Positions 25,656-34,758 of a stretch of 64,000 nt of DNA are shown here, piece by piece (the stretch's first letter is position 1; every line of letters starts with the position of its first letter). The translations under genes and the position numbers were made by a program. The notes beneath the pieces were generated by a model. It saw nothing but the letters and a program-made list of their open reading frames with translations. It was not told the DNA's origin and did not search any database. Source of the stretch: Xenophilus sp. AP218F (GTDB lineage Bacteria > Pseudomonadota > Gammaproteobacteria > Burkholderiales > Chromobacteriaceae); NCBI GenBank assembly GCA_002213445.1, contig NJIE01000008.1, forward strand, positions 372,001-436,000, in the 5' to 3' direction.

Positions 25656-27427
25656 GTCGCGCTCCTGTGGCCGAAGAAGCGGATGGACCACGACTTCAGG
25701 CGGCCTTCGGCGTTGGGCAGGGAATAGGTGGTGTTTTGGCCGTCCTGGCGATAGACGAACTTGTATTCGTCGCCGTTGGTGTCGATGACGCGCAAGCGCC
25801 ATTGTCCCTTGGCCGATTCGCCGTAAAAGTGATTGGACAGCAGACGTTGCTGGTTGAGGCCGTATTTCTCGCTCACCAGCGCGGTGCGCGGCGAGAGCAG
25901 GACCGAGCGGGTGCCGGACGGCGAAATCAGCTCCACCGCCAGATCGTTGGCGCGGCCGTGTTCGGCGTCGATCAGCACTTGCACCGCCTCCACGGTGAGA
26001 TTGTCGGCGTGGGTGTATACGCTCTGCACGCCGCGCTCGTCGGCGTCGGGAATGGCGGCTTGCGCGGCGATGGTCTGCCAGCGGGTTTTCTCCAGCGGAG
26101 GCAGCGGCTTGTTGTAGAACAAGGCCTTTTCAACCGCCTTGTCCACGTTGATCAGGCCAAAGCCGTAGAACTGGTGGAAGGACAAGCCGGCAGCGTTTTT
26201 CTGCCAGCCCGGAATGGCCTGATAGCTGTGGCGGCCGCCGGCCTTGTCCTGGAACGCCAGCGAAACGCCTGGTTGCGCGGCGTCCACCTTGCGGGCGGTG
26301 GTGATCATGATGTGGCGCACGTCGCGCGCGGTCAGCGCCGGGTTGGCCGACATCACCAGCGCGAACGAGCCCGAGGTGGACGGCGCGGCCGAAGAGGTGC
26401 CGTTCATCACCGCATTGAAGTTGCAGTTCGGATCCAGCGCGTTGCCGCCATGCAGGCTGTTTGGCGTTTTGCCCTGCACGTTGTAGCCGTTCTGGCAACC
26501 GGTCAAGTCGGTGGTGACCATGGCCGGCGAATCGGTGCCGTATTCGCCGCCGGGAGCGGTGAGCAGCACGTTGGCGCCGACGGACGAGTACGAGGAGCGC
26601 ACGCCATCGGCGTTAAGCGCCGACACCACCACGTTCCAGTAGTTGCTGTTGTCCAGCGACAGGTTGGAGTCCTGCACCGGCAGGCCGTTGTTGTTGTCGA
26701 AGCCCAGGATCTGGCCCGCGCCCACCCGGAAGCGCTGGTAGGCGTTGCCCGCCGACTTGACGAACACTGCGCCGCGGCCCCAGTGGCTGTTGCGGCTGAC
26801 GTCTTCGTAGGTTTCTTCTTCGGTGCGCAGTTCCAGGTCGGCGTCGGGGTTGCCCGGCGTGGAGCGGACGGAGGATGAGCCGTAGCTCTGGTTGAAGACG
26901 CGCGCGTCGGTCAGCCTGTCCAGCGGCCGTCCGTCCGGCTGCTTGCCGTGAGCCAGCAGCCAGCCGTCCAGGGTCTGGGCCTTGAGCCAGTTGAAACCCT
27001 TCAGGCTGGCGGAGGGCGCGATGCCGCGTCCGCCTATGCCGTTGAAGCCGACGGCGGCGGCGATGCCGGCCACCGACGTGCCGTGGGCGTCATCGGCGTT
27101 GTCGGGGCTGGGATCGTCGCTGCCGGTGACCAGGTTTTTGGAGCCGGGCACGATGTTGGCTGCCAGGTCCGGATGCTTGATCTCCAGGCCGTCGTCGATA
27201 ACCGCGATGGTGGCGCCCACGCCGCGGATGCCGCGCAAGTGGGTGAATCCCAGGTTGAGATCGACGCCGGGCACGCCGCCGCGTTTGGAAAAGGCGTTTT
27301 GTCCTGTGTTTTGCAGGTGCCATTGCTGGGAAACCAGGGGGTCTCCCGCTTGCAAGGGCGTGGCGGCGTGGCCGGCCATAGAGGCCAGCGCCAGCGAAAC
27401 CGCGCCAGCGGTCATGTGGATGCGCAT
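25652..27427 (-). CDS. secreted subtilisin/kexin-like serine protease with P-domain
   Basis: This 591-aa exported S8 protease has a signal peptide (1-21), and catalytic Asp near residue 78 (AVIDDG), His 115 (DAHGTS) and Ser 345 (NGTSSAAPS). A P/proprotein-convertase domain from about residue 440 to the end (SVYTHADNLTVEAVQVLID onward) makes it kexin-like. No long propeptide is seen, as in Aeromonas ASP, where folding depends on the downstream chaperone instead. AGGAG lies five bases before the ATG. The gene is probably expressed from the AT-rich region upstream as a two-gene operon. Confidence 0.87.
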   Translation of the reverse strand: MRIHMTAGAVSLALASMAGHAATPLQAGDPLVSQQWHLQNTGQNAFSKRGGVPGVDLNLGFTHLRGIRGVGATIAVIDDGLEIKHPDLAANIVPGSKNLVTGSDDPSPDNADDAHGTSVAGIAAAVGFNGIGGRGIAPSASLKGFNWLKAQTLDGWLLAHGKQPDGRPLDRLTDARVFNQSYGSSSVRSTPGNPDADLELRTEEETYEDVSRNSHWGRGAVFVKSAGNAYQRFRVGAGQILGFDNNNGLPVQDSNLSLDNSNYWNVVVSALNADGVRSSYSSVGANVLLTAPGGEYGTDSPAMVTTDLTGCQNGYNVQGKTPNSLHGGNALDPNCNFNAVMNGTSSAAPSTSGSFALVMSANPALTARDVRHIMITTARKVDAAQPGVSLAFQDKAGGRHSYQAIPGWQKNAAGLSFHQFYGFGLINVDKAVEKALFYNKPLPPLEKTRWQTIAAQAAIPDADERGVQSVYTHADNLTVEAVQVLIDAEHGRANDLAVELISPSGTRSVLLSPRTALVSEKYGLNQQRLLSNHFYGESAKGQWRLRVIDTNGDEYKFVYRQDGQNTTYSLPNAEGRLKSWSIRFFGHRSAT

Positions 27428-27621
27428 TGCTTCTCCTAAGTTTGTTTTTTATTGCCAGCATGAATCGGCGCGCGCCGTCATGTGGTTTTTTGATACTAAA
27501 GGAGTATTGAAATACGCGAAATACCCTAAAAGCATATTTTAATGCGGATTGGGGATATTGCCATGCGGGGCTGATGGCTGCGTTTGCTTGTGAGCGAGAT
27601 TGGGATTTGTCAGAAAGAATG

Positions 27622-27644
27622 AAAAACGGCCCGAAGCGGGCCGT
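27622..27644 (-). terminator. Rho-independent terminator
   Basis: On the minus strand, stem ACGGCCCG / CGGGCCGT (27637-27644 with 27626-27633) with a 3-base loop is followed by TTTTT. It ends the PilZ-like gene. Confidence 0.8.
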
Positions 27645-27660
27645 GGGGAACGCGCCGATA

Positions 27661-29178
27661 TCAGTCTATCTTGGCCAGCGTGTCGAAATTGCTATGGCTG
27701 CAATCCTCGAACTCTTGCTGCGGCGCCTTGAGTTTGATCTGATAAGATTTGCCTTGCGCGGTAAGAATCAATTCTCGATCCGCCGCCGTCAGGTGCCGGG
27801 GCATCAGGAACCAGCGTTGTCCCTTGCGTGAGTTGGGCTGGGTGATGTAGATGGCGGTGACGGGCGGGCTGTCCGGCTGGCTCGGGTCCAGCAGCGATAC
27901 GCCAACCGGCGTTTGCCCCAGAATTTCCAGGCCTACCTTGGTGCCGTTGCTTTGGCGCAGAATGCGGCGGATCACGCCAAGCAGCAGCGGATGGGTTTCC
28001 GTCTTGATCAGCGCCAGCCGGCCGATGGCCAACTGCTCGACGGACTTGCCGACGAAGGTCAGGCCCATGCCGGTGCTGCTGATGTCGTTGATGCGCCATT
28101 CTTCGCTGGAGTCGCCCTCGGGGCCGCCGACATCCTGAACCTTGATCTGGAAGGCGATCTTGTCGAAGCCGATATTCACCTGGGCGCTGGAAGTGTGCAG
28201 GGAGCGTTCCGACTTGCGCAGGGATTTGCCGCCGTCGTTGGACCAGCGGATGGCCAGCTTTTCGCACAGATTGGCCCAGTCTTCCTGACTCAGCTCGGTA
28301 TGCAGCGCGGCCAAGGTGGAGGGCAGGCGGTTGTCCAGGTCGAACATGAGGTCGGCCAGGCGGCTGGTGATCTCATAGGTGGACCAATAACGGTGCCATT
28401 TGCCGGCCATGCCGCGCAGCATCGGCTGCGGCGGTTCGGGCATGGCCAGGTTGTAGACGAAAACCGGCGTTTCGCTGGGCGGCTGTTTTTCCAGCGGCAC
28501 GTTCTGGCTGAGGATCAGCAACAGCTGGTCCACCGCCACGATTTCCTTGTGCAGCATGTTCTCGGTCTGCGCCAGATACAGCATGCCGGCCTGGATCAGC
28601 AGGTGTTCGCAGCTGATTTCCTGCTTGTGGTCCGGATACAGCAGCAGCGGCGCGCGGGCAAAGCCTTCTTCTTCCGCGTGGGTGTAAAAGCGGAAAGCCT
28701 GTTGCCAGGCGGTGCCTTCCGGTTTCAGATAGCGCAGCGCGTTCCAGGCGATCAGGCGCATCTGGTGATGCAGCCCGCGCAGGGTGGCCAGCTGGATTTC
28801 CGCGTCGGAAACCTGGTTGCCGTTGTGCTTGTAGAGGCGCAGGCAGATCTGATAGGCGTTGGTCAGCTCGTGCCAATAAGCGAGGATGGTGGGCAGATAG
28901 CTTTTGCTGCCGCCTTGGGATTGGAGATAGTCCTGACACAGTTGCTGATGTATGCTGCCCGCTTTGTCGTCCACGTACAGCAGCGTCTTGATGCGCTCCT
29001 TGAACGACATCTCGGTGTCGGCGTTGATCTTGGCGATGGCCTTGATGATTTCCACCAGCGCCGTGAAGTATTCGGCTTGCGGCAGGTCGCGGACCAGCAG
29101 GGTGGCGGACTGCGCCACGCCCGAAGCGGGCGTGTTCTTGCTGAGCATGGAGCTGACGAGGGATTTGAAATCAAACAT
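27661..29178 (-). CDS. large cytoplasmic protein with C-terminal PilZ-like domain
   Basis: This 505-aa protein has no signal or membrane helix. The N-terminal 330 residues are helical and not recognisable. The C-terminal part contains WRINDISSTGMGLTFVG near residue 375, matching the PilZ (D/N)xSxxG motif, followed by strands ending in GTKVGLEILG. An RKSER sequence about 50 residues upstream could serve as the RxxxR half. If real, this would be a c-di-GMP receptor, consistent with the EAL enzymes elsewhere in the window. The gene is divergent from the patatin-barrel gene. The c-di-GMP assignment is tentative. Confidence 0.6.
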   Translation of the reverse strand: MFDFKSLVSSMLSKNTPASGVAQSATLLVRDLPQAEYFTALVEIIKAIAKINADTEMSFKERIKTLLYVDDKAGSIHQQLCQDYLQSQGGSKSYLPTILAYWHELTNAYQICLRLYKHNGNQVSDAEIQLATLRGLHHQMRLIAWNALRYLKPEGTAWQQAFRFYTHAEEEGFARAPLLLYPDHKQEISCEHLLIQAGMLYLAQTENMLHKEIVAVDQLLLILSQNVPLEKQPPSETPVFVYNLAMPEPPQPMLRGMAGKWHRYWSTYEITSRLADLMFDLDNRLPSTLAALHTELSQEDWANLCEKLAIRWSNDGGKSLRKSERSLHTSSAQVNIGFDKIAFQIKVQDVGGPEGDSSEEWRINDISSTGMGLTFVGKSVEQLAIGRLALIKTETHPLLLGVIRRILRQSNGTKVGLEILGQTPVGVSLLDPSQPDSPPVTAIYITQPNSRKGQRWFLMPRHLTAADRELILTAQGKSYQIKLKAPQQEFEDCSHSNFDTLAKID

Positions 29179-29281
29179 TGAGCCGAGCTTTATTGGGTGA
29201 AGTTATGTTCTCGATTTATATGTCAGTATATCTTAAGTCGCGTGCTGGCGATGGTGAAACCATATTCTTAATCTAATCGAT

Positions 29282-31504
29282 ATGTCTTATTTTCGCGGTT
29301 CTTTTTCAAGGCAATTGTTGCGAGTCTTGCTGCCCTCGCTCATGGCGCTGGGACAGCCCTTGGCGCACGCGGCTGAGCCGCCGCAAGGCGTCGGCGTGGT
29401 GCTGGGAGGCGGCGGCGCGCGCGGATTTGCCCACCTTGGCGTGCTCAAGGAGCTGGAGCGCCTGCGCATTCCCATCGCCTGCATTGCCGGAACCAGCGCC
29501 GGCGCGTTGATTGGCGGGATTTATGCCAACGGCCTGCCTCTTGACGAGATGGAGCGCGAGTTCGACCAGGCCGATTGGGAGCAGATGCTGTCCGGCAAGC
29601 CCAACCGCGCCGAGGTTCCTTACGACCGCAAGCGGGATGATTACAAAAACTATCTGGATGTGACTTTCGGGGTGAAGGACGGAGCCATGCGGGTGCCGCG
29701 CGGGGCCATCAACTCCCAGGCCATCGATCTCTACATCCACCGGCTGACTCGCGACCGGGTGATCGACGACTTCGACAAGCTGCCGATTCCGTTCCGGGCG
29801 GTGGCGGCGGACTTGCTGACCGGCGAGCCGGTGGTATTCAAGCAGGGCGCCTTGTCGCGCGCCTTGCGCGCCAGCATGGCGGTGCCCGGCGTATTCGACC
29901 TGGTGGAGGAGGATGGCAAGCTGCTGGTGGACGGCGCGATCGCTCGCAACGTGCCGGTACAGGATGTCAAAGGCCGTTGCGCCAAGCACGTGATCGTGAT
30001 CGACGTGGGCTCGCCCCTGCTCAAATCCAGCGAAATCCAGACCTTGTTCGACGTGGTGGCGCAAAGCTCGAATCTGGCGGTCAGTCGAAACGTCAGGGGG
30101 CAAATGCGCTTGCTGGACGAAAAGGACATCGTGATCCGTCCGGACCTGAACGGTTATACCGCCGCGTCGTTCGGCGACCATCAGGCCATCGCCGCGCGCG
30201 GCGCGGCGGCGGCGCGCGCCTTGCAGGACAAGCTGGCGGCTTATTCGGTTTCCAAGGAGGCCTACGCCGCCTGGCAAAAACGCCTGGTGAAACCGCGCTA
30301 CCCCGTGCTGGACGAGATTCAGGTCGAAGGCGGGGAGGTTTCGAAAATCAGACAGGCAGGGTTGGCCAAGTCATTGGCGGTGGCGGGCGCGGCCGAATCG
30401 GTAAGCCATGCGCAGGGCAAGCTGAACGAGGCTTTCGCCTCCGGCGGCTATGACAAGATCGGCTACCGGGTGGAGGAGATTTCCGGCCGCAACGTGATGA
30501 CGGTGATGCCGGTGGAGCGCAGCATCGGCACCAACTATCTGCACTTCGGCTTGACGTTGAGCAGCGATACGCCTGGGGACAGCCACTTCAACTTCCTGGC
30601 TTCGCACGAGTGGACCGACATCAACTCGGCAGGCGCGTCCTGGCGCAATGCGGTGTCCACCGGGCATGATCGCCTGTTTAAGACCGAGTTCTACCAGCCG
30701 CTGGGCGCGGGCAATCCCATGTTCGTCGCGGCCTCTCTCGGCTATCGCGAACAGCTGTACCCCTTCTATGCCGAGGATCATATCGTTCTGGGGCAGTTGC
30801 AGAACAATATCCTCAGCACGCAACTGAACGCCGGCTGGGCGCTCGGCAAGTACGGGGAGTTCCGCCTCGGCGTCTATCACGACGACAACCGGATACAGCC
30901 GTCGATCGGCAGTTCCGACCCGGACCTGAATCAGCGCTACCTGGACATCGGCGTGCAAACCAGCCTGGTGGTGGACCAGTTCGACAATCCGCGCTGGCCG
31001 CGCAACGGGTATTATTTCAGCGGCAAGCTCAGCTCGGGCATGCCCTCCTGGGGCAGCGACGTGAATCAGAAGGCTTATGATCTGACCGCCGAAACCGCCT
31101 CCACCTATGGCGACCTGACCGCTCGGCTGACCTTCAAAGCGCGAGGCATCGCCGCCGATAGCCGCAACGGCGATTTCGTGCCGCAGACGCTGGGCGGCTT
31201 CCTCAATCTGACGGGTTACCAGACGGGCGAGCTGCTGGGCGATCAGGTGGCGCTGGCCCGGCTGATGATGTACTGGCGCGCGGCCTCGCTGCCCTCGGTG
31301 CTGGGATCGGGCTTGTACGCCGGGGTCTCTCTGGAGGCGGGGCGCGTATGGGGGCACGATTGGTTTAATCCTTCGCAACGCTGGATACCTGCCGGGTCAG
31401 TATTCTTGGGCGCAGATACCATTCTGGGGCCGTTCTTCATCGGCATGGGCACGGCCCGGGGAGGCCAGCTAACCGGCTATATCTATCTGGGCGTCAACTA
31501 CTGA
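29282..31504 (+). CDS. patatin-like phospholipase with outer-membrane barrel (type Vd autotransporter, PlpD-like)
   Basis: This 740-aa protein has four parts in order: a signal peptide (1-30), a patatin domain (36-320), a POTRA-like region, and a BamA-type beta-barrel (from about 400) ending in YIYLGVNY with a terminal aromatic residue. The patatin domain shows GGGGARG, nucleophile Ser72 in GTSAG and Asp217 in VDGA. This is the layout of Pseudomonas PlpD, which translocates its own lipase domain across the outer membrane. It is monocistronic and ends at a terminator. The ribosome site is poor (CGATATG context). Confidence 0.88.
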   Translation: MSYFRGSFSRQLLRVLLPSLMALGQPLAHAAEPPQGVGVVLGGGGARGFAHLGVLKELERLRIPIACIAGTSAGALIGGIYANGLPLDEMEREFDQADWEQMLSGKPNRAEVPYDRKRDDYKNYLDVTFGVKDGAMRVPRGAINSQAIDLYIHRLTRDRVIDDFDKLPIPFRAVAADLLTGEPVVFKQGALSRALRASMAVPGVFDLVEEDGKLLVDGAIARNVPVQDVKGRCAKHVIVIDVGSPLLKSSEIQTLFDVVAQSSNLAVSRNVRGQMRLLDEKDIVIRPDLNGYTAASFGDHQAIAARGAAAARALQDKLAAYSVSKEAYAAWQKRLVKPRYPVLDEIQVEGGEVSKIRQAGLAKSLAVAGAAESVSHAQGKLNEAFASGGYDKIGYRVEEISGRNVMTVMPVERSIGTNYLHFGLTLSSDTPGDSHFNFLASHEWTDINSAGASWRNAVSTGHDRLFKTEFYQPLGAGNPMFVAASLGYREQLYPFYAEDHIVLGQLQNNILSTQLNAGWALGKYGEFRLGVYHDDNRIQPSIGSSDPDLNQRYLDIGVQTSLVVDQFDNPRWPRNGYYFSGKLSSGMPSWGSDVNQKAYDLTAETASTYGDLTARLTFKARGIAADSRNGDFVPQTLGGFLNLTGYQTGELLGDQVALARLMMYWRAASLPSVLGSGLYAGVSLEAGRVWGHDWFNPSQRWIPAGSVFLGADTILGPFFIGMGTARGGQLTGYIYLGVNY

Positions 31505-31526
31505 GACTGGCCCAGTCATGCCCGTC

Positions 31527-31562
31527 AGCCCTGCTTGCCGGTTCTCGGCGGCAGGGCTTTTT
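31527..31562 (+). terminator. Rho-independent terminator
   Basis: Stem AGCCCTGC / GCAGGGCT (31527-31534 with 31551-31558) is followed by TTTTT. It terminates the patatin-barrel gene. Confidence 0.75.
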
Positions 31563-31761
31563 ACTGTCCTTTCGATCTGTGGTTATTGCGCCAATCTGTT
31601 CCCAATCCCCGCGCCAGGCGGCTCGCGGCGTATCGACGCAGCATTAGAAAATACAAACGTTTGAATTGTTGCTGGTTTTTTATGGCGATGTTGTTTATCC
31701 CGATAGTTGGGCGCAGCGGCCGCTGCGCTCGTTTCATCAAAAAAATATCGAGGAGATGGCA

Positions 31762-32697
31762 ATGAAGAAATCATGGACGCGGCTGCTGCTGATCTTGTTT
31801 CTGACGCTGGGCGCGGCGGCATCGCCAGCGTGGGCCGGCAGCGGCTATACCCAGACGCGTTACCCGATCGTGCTGGTGCATGGCCTGTTCGGCTTTGGGC
31901 AATTGCTGGGCGTGGATTATTTCTATCAGGTGCCGGCGGCGCTGCAGGCGGATGGCGCGCAGGTGTTCGTCGCCCAGGTGTCGGCGACGGCCAGCAACGA
32001 GCAGCGCGGCGAGCAGCTGTTGCAGCAGGTGCAACGCATCCTGGCGATCAGCGGCGCGGCCAAGGTCAATCTGATCGGCCACAGCCAGGGCGCGCCTACC
32101 GCGCGCTACGTGGCGGGGGTGCGTCCCGATCTGGTGGCGTCGGTGACGTCGGTGGGCGGCGTCAACAAAGGCTCGACGGTTGCCGACGTGGTCAGCGGTC
32201 TGGCCCCGGACGGCACCGTCAGTCAGGCGGTGGCCGTGGCGGCGGCCAAGGCGCTGTCCAGCATCATCCAGTTTTTCTCCGGGGCCAGCCAGCTGCCCCA
32301 GCAGCCGCTGGGCGCGCTCGATTCGCTCACCACGCAGGGCTCGGCCGCGTTCAACGCCAAATTCCCAGGCGGCGTGCCGGCGTCCGCCTGCGGCGAGGGC
32401 GACTACCAGGCCAACGGCGTGCGTTATTACTCCTGGACGGGCGTCTCGACCGTCACCAATATCCTCGACCCGCTCAGCATTCCGATGGGGGCGGTGGGGC
32501 TGGCGTTCGGCAAGACGCCTTCCGACGGGCTGGTATCGGTTTGCTCGGCCCATCTGGGGCAGGTGATCCGCGACAATTACCGGATGAACCACCTGAACGA
32601 AATCAACCAGAGCTTTGGCTTGGTGGACTGGTTTGAGGTCAACCCGGTCACGCTTTACCGGCAGCACGCCAACCGTCTGAAAAGCGCGGGCTTGTGA
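31762..32697 (+). CDS. secreted triacylglycerol lipase (family I)
   Basis: This 311-aa secreted lipase is of the Pseudomonas/Burkholderia type. It has a signal peptide cut after AWA (residue 25), oxyanion-hole VLVHGLFG, nucleophile Ser108 in IGHSQG, a late Asp in PSDGLVSV and His in YRMNHLNE. Two cysteines (ASACGEGD and VSVCSAH) should form the family disulphide. ATG 31762 is preceded six bases earlier by AGGAG; an in-frame ATG six bases upstream is less well placed. Its dedicated foldase gene starts one base after the stop, so folding in the periplasm before type II secretion is expected. Confidence 0.93.
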   Translation: MKKSWTRLLLILFLTLGAAASPAWAGSGYTQTRYPIVLVHGLFGFGQLLGVDYFYQVPAALQADGAQVFVAQVSATASNEQRGEQLLQQVQRILAISGAAKVNLIGHSQGAPTARYVAGVRPDLVASVTSVGGVNKGSTVADVVSGLAPDGTVSQAVAVAAAKALSSIIQFFSGASQLPQQPLGALDSLTTQGSAAFNAKFPGGVPASACGEGDYQANGVRYYSWTGVSTVTNILDPLSIPMGAVGLAFGKTPSDGLVSVCSAHLGQVIRDNYRMNHLNEINQSFGLVDWFEVNPVTLYRQHANRLKSAGL

Positions 32698-32698
32698 C

Positions 32699-33604
32699 AT
32701 GCGCGGCCGCTCAGGATGGATGGCGGCCGCATTGGCGGCGGCCTGCGGTTTGGCATGGTGGTTGTCGCCTGGCGAGGAGGCCGCCCCTGTCGTCCGCGCT
32801 TCGCTTGCGCAAGCGGCTTCGCAGTCGGGCACGACGGTCGATGGACGGGCGCAAGTCGAGCTCGGCGGAGAGTTGCGAGTCGATGCCGCTTTGCGGCGGC
32901 TTTTCGATTACCACCTGGCCAGTTACGGCGAGAAGGAAATGAACGCGATTCGTCTGGCGGTGAAGCAGTCGCTGCGGGAGAGCCTGACCGGGCGGCCCTT
33001 GCAGCAGGCTCTGGCGCTGTTTGAGCGCTATCTGGCTTATCGTCAGTCTTTGGCGGGTTGGCGGCCGGCGGCTGGCGCAGATCTGGCCGACAGGTTGACG
33101 CGGGTGGCGGATGCCCGTCGGCAGTATTTTTCCGCCGCCGAGATCGAGGGTCTGTTCGGCGAAGAAGACGCTTATGATCGCTTCACCGCGCAGCGTCTGC
33201 GCCTTCTGGCGGCGCCGGGTTTGTCGGCGGCGGAAAAGGCCGCGCGATTGCAAGCGCTGGAGGCGAGCTTGCCCGAGGCGCTGAGAGCGGCGCGGCAAGC
33301 GCCGCTCAAGCCGCAGCGCCTGGCCGAGGCGGAAGCCGCCCTGCGCAAGAGCGGCGGAGGCGAGCAGGAAATCTACGCTTTGCGCAGCCAGATGGCGGGG
33401 CAGGCGGCGGCGGACAGACTTGGGCAGCTGGATAAGGAAGAAGAGCGTTGGCGGCAGCGCATCGACGCTTATCTGGCGCAGCGGCGGCAGCTCCAAGCCG
33501 ACGCCGCTATCGGCGACGCGAACCGCCGGCAGGCGCTGGCGGCGCTGGAGGCGGCCAGCTTCAATCCGCAAGAGCGCTTGCGTTTGGGCGCGTACCTGCC
33601 ATGA
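32699..33604 (+). CDS. lifO: lipase-specific foldase (lipase chaperone)
   Basis: This 301-aa membrane-anchored periplasmic chaperone has an N-terminal helix (residues 5-22), a short linker, and the diagnostic RxxFDY motif (RRLFDY, residues 66-71). A long helical domain follows that wraps around the lipase (QYFSAAEIEGLFGEEDAYDRF). It lies one base after the lipase gene, whose product cannot normally fold without it. The length is slightly under the usual 340 aa because the linker is short. Confidence 0.93.
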   Translation: MRGRSGWMAAALAAACGLAWWLSPGEEAAPVVRASLAQAASQSGTTVDGRAQVELGGELRVDAALRRLFDYHLASYGEKEMNAIRLAVKQSLRESLTGRPLQQALALFERYLAYRQSLAGWRPAAGADLADRLTRVADARRQYFSAAEIEGLFGEEDAYDRFTAQRLRLLAAPGLSAAEKAARLQALEASLPEALRAARQAPLKPQRLAEAEAALRKSGGGEQEIYALRSQMAGQAAADRLGQLDKEEERWRQRIDAYLAQRRQLQADAAIGDANRRQALAALEAASFNPQERLRLGAYLP

Positions 33605-33631
33605 AAAAGCCGGCCGTTTGCAACGGCCGGC
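33604..33631 (-). terminator. Rho-independent terminator for trpC
   Basis: On the minus strand, stem GCCGGCCGT / ACGGCCGGC (33623-33631 with 33609-33617) is followed by TTTTT. It lies just after trpC and also close to the lifO stop. Confidence 0.75.
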
Positions 33632-33653
33632 ATGTTTGTCGCAGCGCTCGCGC

Positions 33654-34454
33654 TCAGGCGGGCTGGCGGGCGAACAGTCTGGCCAGCGCCTCGCCAGGCT
33701 CCGGCTCGCGCATGAAAGCCTCGCCCACCAGGAAGCTGTGCACGCCGCTGCTGCGCATCAGCAGGACGTCTTCGGCGCTGGCGATGCCGCTTTCCGTGAC
33801 GGCGATGCGGCCGTTGTCGATGCGCGGCAGCAGTTTGAGCGTGGTGGCGAGGCTGACTTCGAAGCTGCGAAGATTGCGATTGTTGACGCCGATCAGCTCG
33901 GTTTTCAGCTGCAGGGCGGCGTCCAGTTCCGTTTCGTTGTGCACCTCGGCCAGCACCGCCATGCCAAGCTCGCTGGCCAAAGACTCCAGCGCCAGCATCG
34001 TGGATAAAGGCAGCGCCGCGGCGATCAGCAGCACGCAGTCCGCGCCCATGGCGCGGGCTTCGTAGATCTGATACTCGTCCACCATGAAGTCCTTGCGCAG
34101 CACCGGCAGGCGGCAGGCGGCGCGGGCGGTTTGCAGATAACTGGCGTCGCCTTGGAAATACTGCCTGTCGGTGAGCACCGACAGACAGGCCGCGCCATGG
34201 CCGGCGTAGCTGGCGGCGATGGCGGCCGGGTCGAAGTTTTCCCGGATGATGCCTTTGCTGGGGCTGGCTTTCTTGATCTCGGCGATCACGGCAGCCTGGC
34301 CCAGAGCGTGTCTGGCGCGCATTGCGGCGACAAAGTCGCGCCGCTCCCCGCGGGCTTCCGCGGCGGCGCGGACGTCGGCCAGCGGGCGGGCTTGGCGCGC
34401 GGCGGCGACTTCTTGGTGTTTGGTGGCGATGATGGCGTTGAGAATGTCGGACAT
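33654..34454 (-). CDS. trpC: indole-3-glycerol-phosphate synthase
   Basis: This 266-aa TIM-barrel enzyme closes the indole ring in tryptophan synthesis. Landmarks are the helix-0 start ([13 protein letters not shown]), the catalytic lysine loop [31 protein letters not shown] and the phosphate-binding [10 protein letters not shown] 34454 fits the family length; an in-frame ATG at 34514 adds 20 residues with no support. It is preceded on the same strand by a small FlbD-like gene. No other trp genes are adjacent. Confidence 0.93.
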   Translation of the reverse strand: MSDILNAIIATKHQEVAAARQARPLADVRAAAEARGERRDFVAAMRARHALGQAAVIAEIKKASPSKGIIRENFDPAAIAASYAGHGAACLSVLTDRQYFQGDASYLQTARAACRLPVLRKDFMVDEYQIYEARAMGADCVLLIAAALPLSTMLALESLASELGMAVLAEVHNETELDAALQLKTELIGVNNRNLRSFEVSLATTLKLLPRIDNGRIAVTESGIASAEDVLLMRSSGVHSFLVGEAFMREPEPGEALARLFARQPA

Positions 34455-34542
34455 GCTGGCTTCTTCGTCAAACAGCGAATCGATCATCATGCAGAACAAT
34501 CCGATGGCTGACAAGCGAAACCACCCGCCGGCGGGAGATGCG

Positions 34543-34758
34543 TCAGGGGCTGAATTCCGCGGATTTCATCAAGTCGAGCGAGATCTTGTCCAGCGATTCC
34601 TTGACCAGAATGAATTCGTTGTCGTTGAAGTCGATGCGGCTGCTTTCGTGGTGGTCCGGGTGACGTATGACGCTGCGGATGTGGGCGCTATTGATCAGGA
34701 TTTCGGTGCTGACCGCGCTTTGCGGGCTGCTGATCTGATGCAGGCGTAGGAAAGTCAT
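34543..34758 (-). CDS. small FlbD-like protein of unknown function
   Basis: This 71-aa protein begins [11 protein letters not shown] and has a short beta-strand pattern ending in a [14 protein letters not shown] helix. The arrangement (start strand, [11 protein letters not shown], then [11 protein letters not shown]) resembles the small flagellar FlbD family. The similarity is loose and no flagellar genes are nearby. A good GGGAG lies six bases before the ATG, supporting a real gene. It may be co-transcribed with trpC, 88 bases downstream. Confidence 0.55.
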   Translation of the reverse strand: MTFLRLHQISSPQSAVSTEILINSAHIRSVIRHPDHHESSRIDFNDNEFILVKESLDKISLDLMKSAEFSP

